Part shown: positions 12,301-22,128 of the stretch, in pieces
Numbering within the stretch: position 1 is the first letter of the stretch
Layout: each line of letters starts with the position of its first letter
Origin: Elasticomyces elasticus
Lineage: Eukaryota > Ascomycota > Dothideomycetes > Mycosphaerellales > Teratosphaeriaceae
Direction: 5' to 3'
Assembly: GCA_035926095.1 (NCBI GenBank)
Contig: JAVRQT010000002.1
Coordinates: forward strand, 1,116,001-1,180,000
Length of the DNA: 64,000 bases
Program-made: the position numbers and the translations under genes
Notes under the pieces: generated by a model
Seen by the model: only the letters and a program-made list of their open reading frames with translations
What the model was told of the DNA's origin: nothing
The model's database searches: none

Positions 12301-12610
12301 GGTGGGCTCATCTCCAATCTGTCCACGGCAACCACACGAAGGGGGCCACCAACAACCCGACTCTCGAGGTTATCAAGGACATCAAACCCGCGATAGACAA
12401 GGCCATCAACACAATGCGTAAGGACAGCATGACTTCCGTCGGCAGCTCTGTGGTATTGTTAGCTGAAAAGGAGACGGCGACACCATCAGCCTTGACGAGA
12501 GCAGCAACGGTACCGAGTACGAAGACACAACCTCCGAATATGATTCCAACCTCGAATCAGACATTCAGCCCGAGGTGTATGATGAATGCTCCGAAGGGTC
12601 TGAGGTGTGA
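12297..12610 (+). CDS. Small acidic ORF in two exons, possibly the 3' exons of the preceding gene
   Basis: A frame from an ATG at 12297 runs to 12417, where a GTAAGG donor begins a 53-nt intron ending at 12470 (AGCTGAA branch, AAAAG acceptor). Splicing opens a new frame that reads ISLDESSNGTEYED and then an acidic tail to a stop at 12610. The clean phase match and acidic bias argue for a real exon. The frame also stays open upstream into the F-box-like gene; a 47-nt intron at 12249-12295 would join them in phase. The first exon contains TKGATNNPTLEVIKDIKPAI, similar to MGATINTTPEVVKDTKPAM encoded on the other strand near 14.0 kb. Function unknown. Confidence 0.35.
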
Positions 12611-12840
12611 CGAAACCGACGCAGACAAAGATAGTTGCACAGTGGATGTTGATGCTCAGGGAGAGGCTGACAGCATCGAGCACGTGCGTTATGGTTGCTG
12701 CTCCTAACCTTGAGCACGCATCAAGGCACGCTATGGCTGGCAGGAAAGGATATACTGGCCGTGTGGTTAGATGGACTAGACTGGTTAATTTCAAGCCGGG
12801 TTTGATATCTAGTAGAAACGCAAACCTTGAGGTGAACTCA

Positions 12841-12862
12841 ATCCCAATCCCAATCCCAATCC
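12841..12862. repeat. Short tandem hexamer repeat (ATCCCA)n
   Basis: Between three and four copies of the hexamer ATCCCA lie in a row. It is a simple microsatellite in a gene-poor stretch. Confidence 0.8.
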
Positions 12863-12969
12863 GTCCACCGAGTTCCAAGGTCCTCTTGCGAAATATCGTA
12901 ATTTGCCTGCATCCTTACCATGTTCCGGCTGGCTCATGCGAGTATCTATTGCCGAGGCTGCAATGGTTT

Positions 12970-13036
12970 ACACGACTGCCGAGTCTGCGTCGAGGCCCTG
13001 CACTGAGTTTCGTGGCGCCATGCGGGCACAGCGTGG
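12970..13036 (+). repeat. Degenerate repeat, copy 1
   Basis: A stretch of about 60 nt starting CACGACTGCCGAGTC is repeated in inverted orientation at 14583-14651 and, more degraded, directly at 13161-13216. Copies 1 and 2 differ at 4 of 59 aligned positions, all G-to-A or C-to-T from copy 1 to copy 2. One frame reads CRGCNGLHDCRVCVEALH then a stop, a pattern with paired cysteines; another reads LSFVAPCGH. Confidence 0.7.
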
Positions 13037-13160
13037 TGGCGAGCATTAAAGTCCGGGTCACCGAGATGAGTGAAAATTTCATGGACTTGGCAGGAACAGT
13101 GGACGATTCAAGGCGAAACCGAACAGAGTTACGCTGATTTGCTACAGCGCCCGTGAGCAT

Positions 13161-13216
13161 CTCACGACTGCCGAATACGCACTGAGATCCCACACTGAGT
13201 TTCGTAGTGCTATTGT
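13161..13216 (+). repeat. Degenerate repeat, copy 3
   Basis: This stretch shares the core CACGACTGCCGA and CACTGAGTTTCGT with copy 1, in the same orientation, with many differences between, mostly transitions. It is the most decayed of the three copies. Confidence 0.6.
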
Positions 13217-13269
13217 AGGCTTGATCTAGCTGAGACCATCATAATCCAGGTCAAAGATCGACATCCATT

Positions 13270-13920
13270 TTATGGTCTTGGCAGAAAATTTGGACTAGTA
13301 TGGAGGTGGCTGATCTTGATAGAGCTGTGTTGCGGGTCGTGGGCCGCGTTCATGACATACACAGTACCCTGGTCGTGGTAGTAGACAGTCTTTGACGGCT
13401 TGCTACCGCGGTTTGTTGTGTTGTCGATATCGAAGGGCGCGGTGACCTGGGTGCGTCCGGGGGGCGGGACAGGCTTGTCATCGAGCCACATCTCAAACTT
13501 CAGGGAGGCCGTGAGGATTATTGTGTCGCTTCCAGAGAAGGTTGGGTTCTCTGGCCCTAAAACGGCGATGACGTGGTCGTCATCGTCCTCATTATCGCGC
13601 TCCTCCTTCACAGCAACTGCCTTGCCTTTCCCGAGAGCTGTGTTAGCTCCGGCAAGGAGCGCATTCTTCTCCTTGCGATCGGGGTTCCAAGTCGGGTGGT
13701 CCTCTTCTCTTTGAACTCGTCCTTGATAAAAATCTCGTCGCTATGCTGAGAGGCTATGTTGCTATCCCTGTGGAGTCGCGGCGCTTGGACGGGCGCATGA
13801 GCACATCGCTGAACTCCTCGTTCTCGTTGACCGGGATCTTGCGCTTCTTGTGCGTCTTCTTCGCGGGATATGTGTGTTGGCAATGCCAGAATCCGTCTCC
13901 ATCTCGAGAAAAAAAGGGTT
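13270..13920 (-). pseudogene. Unrecognised acidic/basic protein gene, 5' end unresolved, possibly decayed
   Basis: The clearest part is a minus-strand frame from 13740 to a stop at 13270 (156 residues). It reads through HPTWNPDRKEKN, an acidic patch (DNEDDDD), then LKFEMWLDDKPVPPPGRTQV and VYYHDQGTVYVMN, which looks like genuine coding sequence. A possible 64-nt intron (13804-13741, GTGCTC to CATAG) would link it to an upstream exon reading THKKRKIPVNENEEFSD. Further upstream, at a run of seven T near 13.92 kb, the frame shifts relative to an ORF that starts at 14102 and contains MGATINTTPEVVKDTKPAM. The frame breaks and the surrounding RIP-like repeats suggest a decaying gene, but a fully spliced intact gene cannot be ruled out. 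No family recognised. Confidence 0.35.
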
Positions 13921-14229
13921 GCAGCCGGATTCTTGGTGTCCAGAGGAGCAGAGGTTGTGTTGATGGGAGTAGCCATCGCGGGCTTAGTGTCCTTGACGAC
14001 TTCGGGAGTTGTGTTGATGGTGGCACCCATCGTGTGTTTGCCATCGTCGAAAGTCGTGCCGCCTGGGGATTCTAAAGCATTGCTAAAAGTGACCCTCTCC
14101 ATGCTGCCGTATCGTTCTCATGCTCGTGCCGTCGGCTTCGTAAGCCTTTTAGCCTCAATACGTCCGCGAGATCATGGCATTGACGGTTGAGCATTTACAG
14201 CATCTCCGCCAGCCTTGTCTCATTTTTAC

Positions 14230-15134
14230 ATTCACCTCATCGACTACAGTACCTCATATCCGATTGGCGACCTCGGAAGCTTTGTTAATGGTAGCTTTCA
14301 TCGAGTTGGGGCTGGGAGTCTGAGCTGCTGCCTCAGTCAAGACTGTGTTGCCGGCTTCAATTATGTGCTCGGTGGCTTCCGTCATTGACTCGTTGATGGT
14401 CGTGAGGCTCACCGAGGTACCGTGGAGTTGTGGATAGTCAAATTAGTTGTAATTGTGTGGGGTACTTGTGCTGATCAAAGAGTTTCCGGTTGTGGTATAG
14501 GGAGGTAATGATGGCGGAAGTCAGTGTTGGTGCAAGAAGTGACGGGTTTGGCATCGCTAAGCTGGATATCGACGCTCTCCGCTACGTCGTGCCCGCATGG
14601 CGCCACAAAACTCAGTGCAGAGCCTCGATGCAGATTCGGCAGTCGTGAGATCCTGACGAACACCGTTCATAGTAGTTGGGGAGCGTTACGGCGAAGAGGC
14701 CCAGCGCTATCTTGCTCGTCATAAAGACTGATCGGGCTTCCAATGATAGTTCTTCCTGACGCCGCATCGACAAGAGCCCTCATACTCAGCGAGTGGCTGT
14801 TGTTCACTGTTCGCACCTAGGAGAGGCTGAGTTGACCAACCGATCGTTCTCTTTACCAATGGCCTTTGACTGACCCGACAACGGGAGTCTCGACGTTATC
14901 TAGATGGCCTTCTTGAAGCACACATTGGGCTGGCTTCGCAGAGCTTCGTGATAGTATGTAATGTACGGTACAATCGTGTTCAAGGTTGTTCTGAATCTTG
15001 TCGGCTCGACGGGAGTGGAACGTCGTTGCTCTGCACGGGCCTCCTTCCGTCTCGGCCAATCACCAAAATACCGATGACATGACTTTGAGGAGCTGTCCAA
15101 GCGAACGCCTCCCATTGCGCCTACACAACCAACC
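14230..15134. other. Gene-poor stretch with relic coding fragments
   Basis: No intact gene is visible. On the minus strand between about 14407 and 14262 a frame reads MTEATEHIIEAGNTVLTEAA and then SMKATINKASEVANRI to a stop. This resembles the GATINxxxEVxKD motif of the neighbouring fragments near 14.0 and 12.35 kb. The rest, up to the complex I gene, shows nothing I can support. Confidence 0.4.
14583..14651 (-). repeat. Degenerate repeat, copy 2 (inverted)
   Basis: The reverse complement of this stretch matches copy 1 at 55 of 59 positions in the core. The four differences are all in the C-to-T or G-to-A direction. Beyond the core the two copies diverge quickly. Confidence 0.7.
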
Positions 15135-16126
15135 ATGTCGTCGTTCCTAGCACCCTGGGTACGGAGAACGAGCACCGGAGTATGTCGCGCGGCGACACGG
15201 ACACAGAGGAGGACGTTCCAGGCCGCCGCCGCAAGACGGAGCGACTCCCTCAATGTGGTACGCATGGCATTGCGGTCTGTATACCTGGACAGGACCTAAC
15301 ACGCATACAGCACCGCGATACGCCCGAGAATAACCCTTCCATCCCCTTCAAATTCGATGCGCAGAACGAAAAGCTCATACAGGAGGTGCTCACACGGTAT
15401 CCGAGCCAGTACAAGAAGGCGGCGGTGATGCCATTGCTTGATCTGGGACAACGGCAGCATGGCTTCACGAGCATCAGTGTCATGAACGAGGTTGCGCGGA
15501 TACTGGAGATGCCGCCAATGCGCGTGTACGAGGTGGCTACCTTCTACACCATGTACAACCGGAATCCGGTCGGCAAATTCCATGTCCAGTGCTGCACAAC
15601 GGTAGGAATAATCCTGTGAAAAGTATATGTCGGTGCTAATGGATTTCTGCAGACACCCTGCCAGCTCAGGGACAGCGACGGCATCATGAAGGCTATTGAA
15701 GAGCACCTTGGCATTCACCCGGGCGAGACCACCGAAGACAAGATGTTCACCTTCACCGAAGTTGAGTGTCTGGGCGCCTGCGCGAACGCACCGATGGTAC
15801 AAATCAACGACGACTACTACGAGGACCTCACACCCGAAACCACCAAGTCCATCCTGACGGCGCTGAAGCAGGCGGCCTTGAAGACTGGTGCGGGCGGCAA
15901 TGCTCCAGGACTGGGAGGCTCTGCAGGCAAGGACGAAGTGTCCGGACAACCGAGTAGCAAGCAGATCAAGGAGGGAGGACTGGGGTACTCCGCCCAAGGC
16001 GCGAGCGTTCCCGCGCCAGGACCGATGAGCAAGCGGATATCGTGCGAGCCCGCGCGAGGCCTGACGAGTCTCAACACGGAGATGTGGACCGGCGAGTCCA
16101 CGTTCCGGAAAGACGGCGCCTTCTAG
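15135..16126 (+). CDS. nuo-24: NADH:ubiquinone oxidoreductase 24 kDa subunit (complex I, NDUFV2/NuoE type), 295 aa, two introns
   Basis: Exons are 15135-15257, 15311-15601 and 15653-16126, all phase 0. The introns are 53 nt (CCTAAC branch) and 51 nt (GCTAAT branch). The N-terminus (MSSFLAPWVRRTSTGVCRAA, with many Arg and Ala) is a mitochondrial presequence. The thioredoxin-like 2Fe-2S domain has MPPMRVYEVATFYTMYNR and the four cluster ligands: Cys-x4-Cys in CTTTPC and Cys-x3-Cys in ECLGAC. This subunit holds cluster N1a in the NADH-oxidising module of complex I. The C-terminal 90 residues are a Gly/Ser/Pro-rich tail ending TFRKDGAF, as in fungal homologues. Complex I assembly factor CIA84 lies elsewhere in the window (30806-33358), which may be chance. 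Confidence 0.95.
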
Positions 16127-16690
16127 TAGGCTTGCTTGCGGACACGCCTGTATGATAGAGTCCGGTACAAAGCACAGCAGGAGAATTGGTACAACTGCAC
16201 ATACGGGTCTGGACCTCCTCGTGTTTATTACTCCGCCGAGACACTTCTCGTGCAATACATATTTCTCCGAGGCTGACCTGCATGGCGCGTGTCTTTTGTC
16301 AATTTTGCGGCGCGTCTGTGAAACGAGTGGCGCTTGGGACACACTTTGGCCAGAAGCTTGATTCGCTCCTCGAGTGGCACAACTGACGGCCACGCACTTT
16401 ACGGGTCGGGGTGCGTCTTGTTCTCGTTGCAGCAACCTCGCTCTTGCCTTCTTCGTACACTCACTTATACTTTCCTTTCCGGCAGTAGTTCAGTCGATCT
16501 TTGCTCACTTCGATCACTGACTGTCGTCGACGACTCACTCTCGCTTCACATCACATCGAGGCCGGCACCTCGAAGCATAACCACCTAGCATACCGACGGA
16601 AACAGTCGTTGAGTACCAGACTCGCATCACAAACACAGTGTTCATCTTCGACCACTCCCAACACAGTGTACATACGGCAGCACATACAAA
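16127..16690. other. Intergenic, probable promoter and 5' UTR of the secreted-protein gene
   Basis: About 560 bp. The last 200 bp are rich in CAC/TCA and ACA tracts as fungal 5' leaders often are. A long minus-strand open frame overlaps here but is antisense to the complex I gene and is rejected. Confidence 0.45.
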
Positions 16691-17722
16691 ATGAAGTCAA
16701 TCATGGCACCACTCGCACTGGCGGCGGCACTGGCAGCGAACGTCCTAGCAGCCGTCATCCCACCTTGCGATGCAACAGATGTCGCTCAGGCTAAGCTGCT
16801 CATCGACACTCCAACGTTGGCGTTCGAGCAGGCCATGGGAAACTTGTCATATCTCTTCGGCTGGACCCTGGCAGGTGCAGCACTCACCGGCAACGAACTC
16901 GATCTCGGCTGCAGCGACATCAGCAATCTAGGCCATGGCAAGTGGGCAGCTCAAGGCCTGACGCCTAGTTACATCCAGGAACCGATCTGTAACCAGTCAG
17001 GATCCAATCCGAACGCTACACTGGCCTTACCGTGGGAGCTGTACTACTCGACCGAGATCTTCGTCACGCAGATGCTCAATGCCTTTGCACCGAACAACAC
17101 AGCGGCCTTCTCTTATATGTGCGACAATCTTCGCTTCTTATCTCTCGATGGCTTTCATCTTAGCGATGCGAGAGTCATCAACGCCTCGTGCACCAAAGCG
17201 AACGAGCTGAAACCACCGAGACCGTTCACTGCCGTTCCTGGAGTCCAGCTTAACACCAACGCGACTGTCGAATACAGAAACATAATCAGCACGCTGTTCG
17301 GATTGCTCTACGCTTCATCGGCGCGGTCTGATACTGAGCTGAACATCTACTGCGCTCATGGGTCAAACTACATCAAGAGTCTCAACACTATGGTACGTGA
17401 AGCCTGTTACACCATCGCTCTAGCCTGTTGAACCAATTACCTTTGAATTTGGCTGACCTCACTCCAGCTACTCAACGGAACGCTTGTAGAGAAGACAGTC
17501 TGTGACCTCAAGGGGCCACTCAGCATCGACGACAGCATTGCGGGCTTGAGGACCTGGTCGTCTAGGGCATTTGCGATCGTCATTGAGAACATCAGTAACG
17601 TGAGCGGCTGGATGGACTGGCTTTCGAAGAATCTGGACGAGGACGCCATGAACTCGGTCGGCCTAGACGGTGCTGCCGTTCTCACACAGGTCAAGGCCGA
17701 CGCTGATGCCGATGCTGCTTAA
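16691..17722 (+). CDS. Secreted glycoprotein of unknown function, 318 aa, one intron
   Basis: Exon 1 is 16691-17392 and exon 2 is 17468-17722. The 75-nt intron has a GTACGT donor, a GCTGAC branch site and a CTCCAG acceptor. The N-terminus MKSIMAPLALAAALAANVLA is a clear signal peptide with likely cleavage near residue 20. The mature part has seven cysteines and at least eight N-glycosylation sequons (such as NLS, NQS, NAT, NAS and NGT). It has no membrane segment and no GPI signal; it ends in a repetitive Ala/Asp tail (ADADADAA). I do not recognise a domain. The size and Cys content fit an extracellular or cell-wall protein; an effector role is only a guess. Confidence 0.8.
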
Positions 17723-18461
17723 CACGTCGGCAGAAGCGGTATCCGGATGGTACGTCTGGGCAAGTGCTCATTACCTTGGGTCACTCGGAGGCGATACTAT
17801 GTTCTGGTGCTCATGGTCTTGGCAGGACAGACACACCATCATCCCTGAGACTTCTTTGTCCCGTCGCAGCGATCGAAGTGAGCAAAAATCTCTCCTGCGA
17901 CCATGCGTACCTGCCTCATGCCGTGCTCTCCATTCCTCCTTCTCGCTAGACTCAGGTCGGCGTAATAGCAGGTCATGCCTAGATGCGGCTGATCCTGGGT
18001 CCGCCAGTCTGGGAAGCATATTGCATGTGCTCGAGGTTTGTCAAGGGTCTCAGTGGCCATATCACCGAGTGACAGTTGAGCTACTTCACGTTGACGTCCA
18101 TGCAATCTTTCGAAAGTCTCCGCAAAACCGCATGTACCTGCCTCTTTGAGCAGGCATCTCGCCATCACTCTCCTCCGCTCTACTACTCGAAGCAACAAAC
18201 ATCCAGCAGCACGCCGATAAGGTGTTTCGGGCAGCCTCGGCCAAGTGCAGCTCATGCGACCCACAATTGTATGTTGTTGGCGTTTGAGAGGCCTGTTCAC
18301 ACTGCCGATTGTGCCTGCAGAGGCCCGCATAGAGTTTGCCCGACTCTACGCCGTTGATATACCTCTCGATCCCTTCCTTCAACCTTCAGCTGATCCTACC
18401 TCTCACCTCTGCTTACCACCAAAGCTTCACCCTCACAGACAGCATTGACTGTACACACATC
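17723..18461. other. Intergenic, tandem genes
   Basis: About 740 bp between the secreted-protein gene and the amine oxidase. Several short frames occur on both strands but none has a supported start, splice structure or coding bias. Confidence 0.5.
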
Positions 18462-20722
18462 ATGGCTACTGAAGCAGTATCAGACTCATTGCCATTGCGC
18501 TTGGCGAAGCAGACCGATGCCCACCCTCTTGCGCCGTTGAGCGCCGAAGAGATCCGGGCGGCGGTGTCGATTATCAAGGCTCAATGGCCAGCTAAAACAG
18601 ACTTGCACTTCAAGCTCGTCACTCTGGAAGAGCCAGCCAAAGCGGAAGCCGTACCATACGTTGAAGCAGAGTTTCATGGCTACAACCTACCCAGCATTGA
18701 TCGGAAAGTCTTCATCAACTACTATATCCGGTCAACTGTACGTCTGCCAAATTGATTCTCATACTGTATCTAATAATCGTCGTAGAACAAGTTCCACGAA
18801 GCAGTGGTGAACCTCACCAAGCACTCTGTGGAGTACAATGTCAGACTTGGACCGAACATGCATGCTCCTGGTGATGGGGATGAGATCATTGCCATTGAAC
18901 GCGCTGCGTTAGAGGACGAGGGTGTCCAGGCCGAGATCGCAAAGATGAAGCTGCCAGAGGGTTCGAAGATTGTTATCGACCCGTGGATTTATGGTTCCGA
19001 CGGTGTCAACGACGATGAGCGTTTGTGGCAGACTTTCTTCTACCTGCGTGCTGCTGAGAACGCCGATGAGCCCGACTCAAACCACTACGCCCACCCGCTC
19101 ACTATTTCACCAGTAGTGTCTGGTGAGACGAGGAAGGTCATCCGGATCGACCATATGCCGACGGGCAAGGATAACACCATCAAGGAAACTCAGCCATACC
19201 AATATAAGGGAGCAAACGAGTACATCCCAGAAGCTCAGCAGCTCAGGACCGATGTGAAGCCCCTCCACGTTAGCCAGCCTGAAGGTGCGAGCTTCACAGT
19301 CACCGAGCAGGGCACATCCCAGGTGATCGAGTGGCAGAAGTGGTCGTTCCGCGTTGGCTTCAACCATCGTGAAGGTATGGTTCTCTACGATGTCCGCTAC
19401 GAGGGCCGAAACTTGTTCTACAGACTGTCCCTTTCCGACATGAACATCCCCTACGCTGATCCGAGACACCCGTTCCACAAGAAGTCTGCCTTCGATCTTG
19501 GCGACGCTGGTGCCGGGGTCATGGCAAATGATCTGAAGCTTGGATGCGATTGCCTTGGGTCTATTCACTACTTGTCTTCAGTCCTTGCGGACGACAAAGG
19601 TGAGCCCATGAACATGCCGAATGTTGTCTGCGTTCACGAGCAAGACGCTGGTATTGGATGGAAGCACACGAACTACCGCACTGGACGGGCGGCGGTCGTA
19701 CGCAACAGGGAGCTCGTCCTGCAGTCGATCATAACAGTGTCGAACTACGAGTACATCTTAGCATTCATGTTTAACCAGGCTGGCGAGATCGACTACGAAG
19801 TTCGTGCTACCGGAATCTTGTCAACACAGCCAATTGATGAGGGCATCGAGGTACCTTGGGGTACAGTGGTACATCCAGGAGTACTGGCCACGCACCATCA
19901 GCACATCTTCTCACTTCGCGTCGATCCTGCCATCGACGGCTACCACAACCGTCTGGTCTACGACGAAGCTCTGCCGATGCCCAGAAGTGACTTCAACCCC
20001 CACGGAACCGGCTACTACGCACAGGAGACCGTAGTCGAGACATCTGGTGGCTACGACCTCGATTTTGACACCAACCGGACGTTCAAGATCCAGAATGTTG
20101 ACGTGCGGAATCCGATCAACGGCAAGCCTGTAGCCTACAAGATCCACGCACCACCTTTCCAGAAGATCATCTCCGACACCGAAAGCTTCAACCATAAGCG
20201 CGCAGAGTTCTCTGACAGGAACATTTACGCGGTGAAGTATCGGGAGAATGAGCTTTATGCGGGTGGAAAGTACACCAACCAGAGCAGAGGCGGCACTGGT
20301 GTGCGGAGTTGGGCCAACAGGAAGGATAACATTGTCGACGAGGATCTCGTCGTGTTCGTGCAGTTTGGTATCAATCACGTAAGCACCCTGGCCTCTGCTG
20401 TGATACCCGTCGCTGACCAGTTGCAGATTCCGCGCATTGAAGACTTTCCCGTTATGCCATGCGAGATCATCAAGGTCGCACTCAAGCCGGTGAACTTCTT
20501 CGAAAGGAACCCTGCGATTGATGTGAGCGACGATTGAATCAGAAATCGACACAGACATCTGCTAATGATCTCACCCACTCTGTGTAGGTACCACCCAGCA
20601 CGCAGGAATTCAACAAGTCTACTCTCCTCAGTGAGACCCACCAACAAGCGTTCGTCGAGGGAACTATTACAAGCGATGGCGGTGTATGCTGCTCGACTCC
20701 GGCTACGAGCAGCAAGCTATAA
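18462..20722 (+). CDS. Copper-containing primary amine oxidase with C-terminal peroxisomal signal, 699 aa, three introns
   Basis: Exons are 18462-18737, 18786-20378, 20427-20522 and 20588-20722. The introns are 48, 48 and 65 nt; the second is in frame and would read through. The topaquinone precursor Tyr sits in the motif NYEY (SNYEYILAFMFNQAGEIDYE), and the copper ligands include the His pair in ATHHQHIFSLRVD. N2/N3 domains precede the catalytic domain. After the third intron the protein reads VPPSTQEFNKSTLLSE and ends in SKL, a classic PTS1 signal. The enzyme oxidises primary amines to aldehyde, ammonia and hydrogen peroxide, fitting a peroxisome. If intron 3 is retained, the protein ends DVSDD without SKL. 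A Zn2Cys6 regulator follows 1.4 kb downstream; a link is speculative. Confidence 0.95.
20523..20587 (+). repeat. Intron 3 of the amine oxidase, distant member of the shared intron family
   Basis: This 65-nt intron contains CAGACATCTGCTAATG at 20552-20567, matching the core of the shared introns at 13 of 16 positions around the branch site. It is the weakest member; chance similarity is possible. Its retention would remove the peroxisomal SKL ending. Confidence 0.4.
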
Positions 20723-21965
20723 AGGATGCGGGTTCACACTGCCCGCATATATGGCATACCAACTGCCAATGATTGATGAGTCCTGCGTACTTGCCTAATC
20801 GAAACAGACGCGTGGGGGATACTTTCAGCCTCCGTATATGCGGTGGAGCAGTAGTCGAACGGGCATACCTCACCGCGCCCACGGCCCATCTCAGAATGAC
20901 ATTCGATGCTATTCGAATATTGCCTCGTACTTTCAAGTGCCCAATCATCACACCGGCTTCCCTTAAACAAGTGGATTGCTTGTACAAAAGTTCGTACACC
21001 GATCAATATTATCCCACTGCTGTGTCACCCCGCTGCTGCACTCCGCGTCGCCGGCAGGATCCCCCGCCAGTTCGTGCAGACGTGGCTTGCGGAGACGTCA
21101 AGACATCGTACGGACTTGTTCAAGAACGAATCATCGAGCGTCTGCTCCTCGTTATCCCCACGCGTGACGCGTGAGATGCAAGACGACATCGAAAGCAGCC
21201 AGGGCCACGATTCCGGATCACAGCTCCGTTACCCTGATTATCATGGTCTGTGCTTCTCCGGCCTGGGCCAGCAAGGCAGGTGGCTTCGAGCCGCAGGACT
21301 CAAACTTTAGATTGTGCGTACACCGACATCACCTCATACCCCCAACACGAGAACAGCCGCTTGGTTGCTCGCTCAAGTTGGAAGCGGCTGATAATTTTTG
21401 CTACACTGGCGGGAAGCTTTCGACGATGTCGAGCTGCCAGATCGAGGAACCCGTCGGCTCACTACTGCCCGAGAAGTAGACGCAATCCCTAGTCATGCGC
21501 ATGAGCTTTCCTGCATGCGCCCCACCGAGTACGTACAGGTCTGTTTATGCAGTTTGCTGCCTGTTGTGAGTTCAGAAGCTGCTTTCTCGCCCTTGATTGG
21601 GTCAAAGGACCATTCCTTAGAATACAGCCTTCTTTGAACTCCACAGAAGCTGACCTCAATCATTCGGTCTGTCACAATCGCAACAAGATCTGCACGCAGG
21701 GCTATACGGACCTGGCCGCACGCCTCTTCGAATACCTAGTGCCCGCTGCGGAGAAGGGTGAGACTATGGACTAGCTCACATTCATGCGTGGCTTTGAGTT
21801 TGGACTGTGTACACCCGGTCCGCTCCTCTTCTCTCAGCGATATCCTTTTAATGCTCCTTAAACTGAACAGACACTGCGCCGATGGTTTTGTCATATGGGT
21901 GCCTTAGTCTAATTGTGAATCACGATAATCTTGCCCTCGACTACATCGAGTCCAGTCCACGCATC
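20723..21965. other. Long intergenic region upstream of the Zn2Cys6 gene
   Basis: About 1.2 kb. Frames of up to 134 codons occur on the plus strand but overlap each other, start without context and show no coding character. I see no RNA gene. It probably contains the promoter and long leader of the regulator gene. Confidence 0.45.
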
Positions 21966-21971
21966 ATGATG

Positions 21972-22039
21972 GTACGTTTACCAATATAAACCATGTGTGT
22001 CTGAGACATCTGCTGACGTTTATACTCGTCGCTCAAAAG
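21972..22039 (+). repeat. Introner-like intron A (leader or first intron of the Zn2Cys6 gene)
   Basis: A 68-nt GTACGT...AAAAG segment carries GAGACATCTGCTGACG at 22003-22018, identical over 16 nt to intron B of the same gene. Similarity continues on both sides of the core (the GTACGTT start, a TAA-ACC block, and TATACTC after the branch site). It lies in the leader or follows an ATGATG mini-exon at 21966. Confidence 0.65.
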
Positions 22040-22128
22040 GTTGTCAAGTAAACGTACCGTATTCAGAGCTTCGAACCCTCTCTCTCAGGACACCTCGAAA
22101 AGGTCGGCCGTTGCGAACGACCTCACAA

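Noticed and set aside
15296..16435. 379-codon minus-strand open frame
   Set aside because: Antisense to the complex I 24 kDa gene, which has clear presequence, splice sites and cluster ligands. The frame has no recognisable domain.
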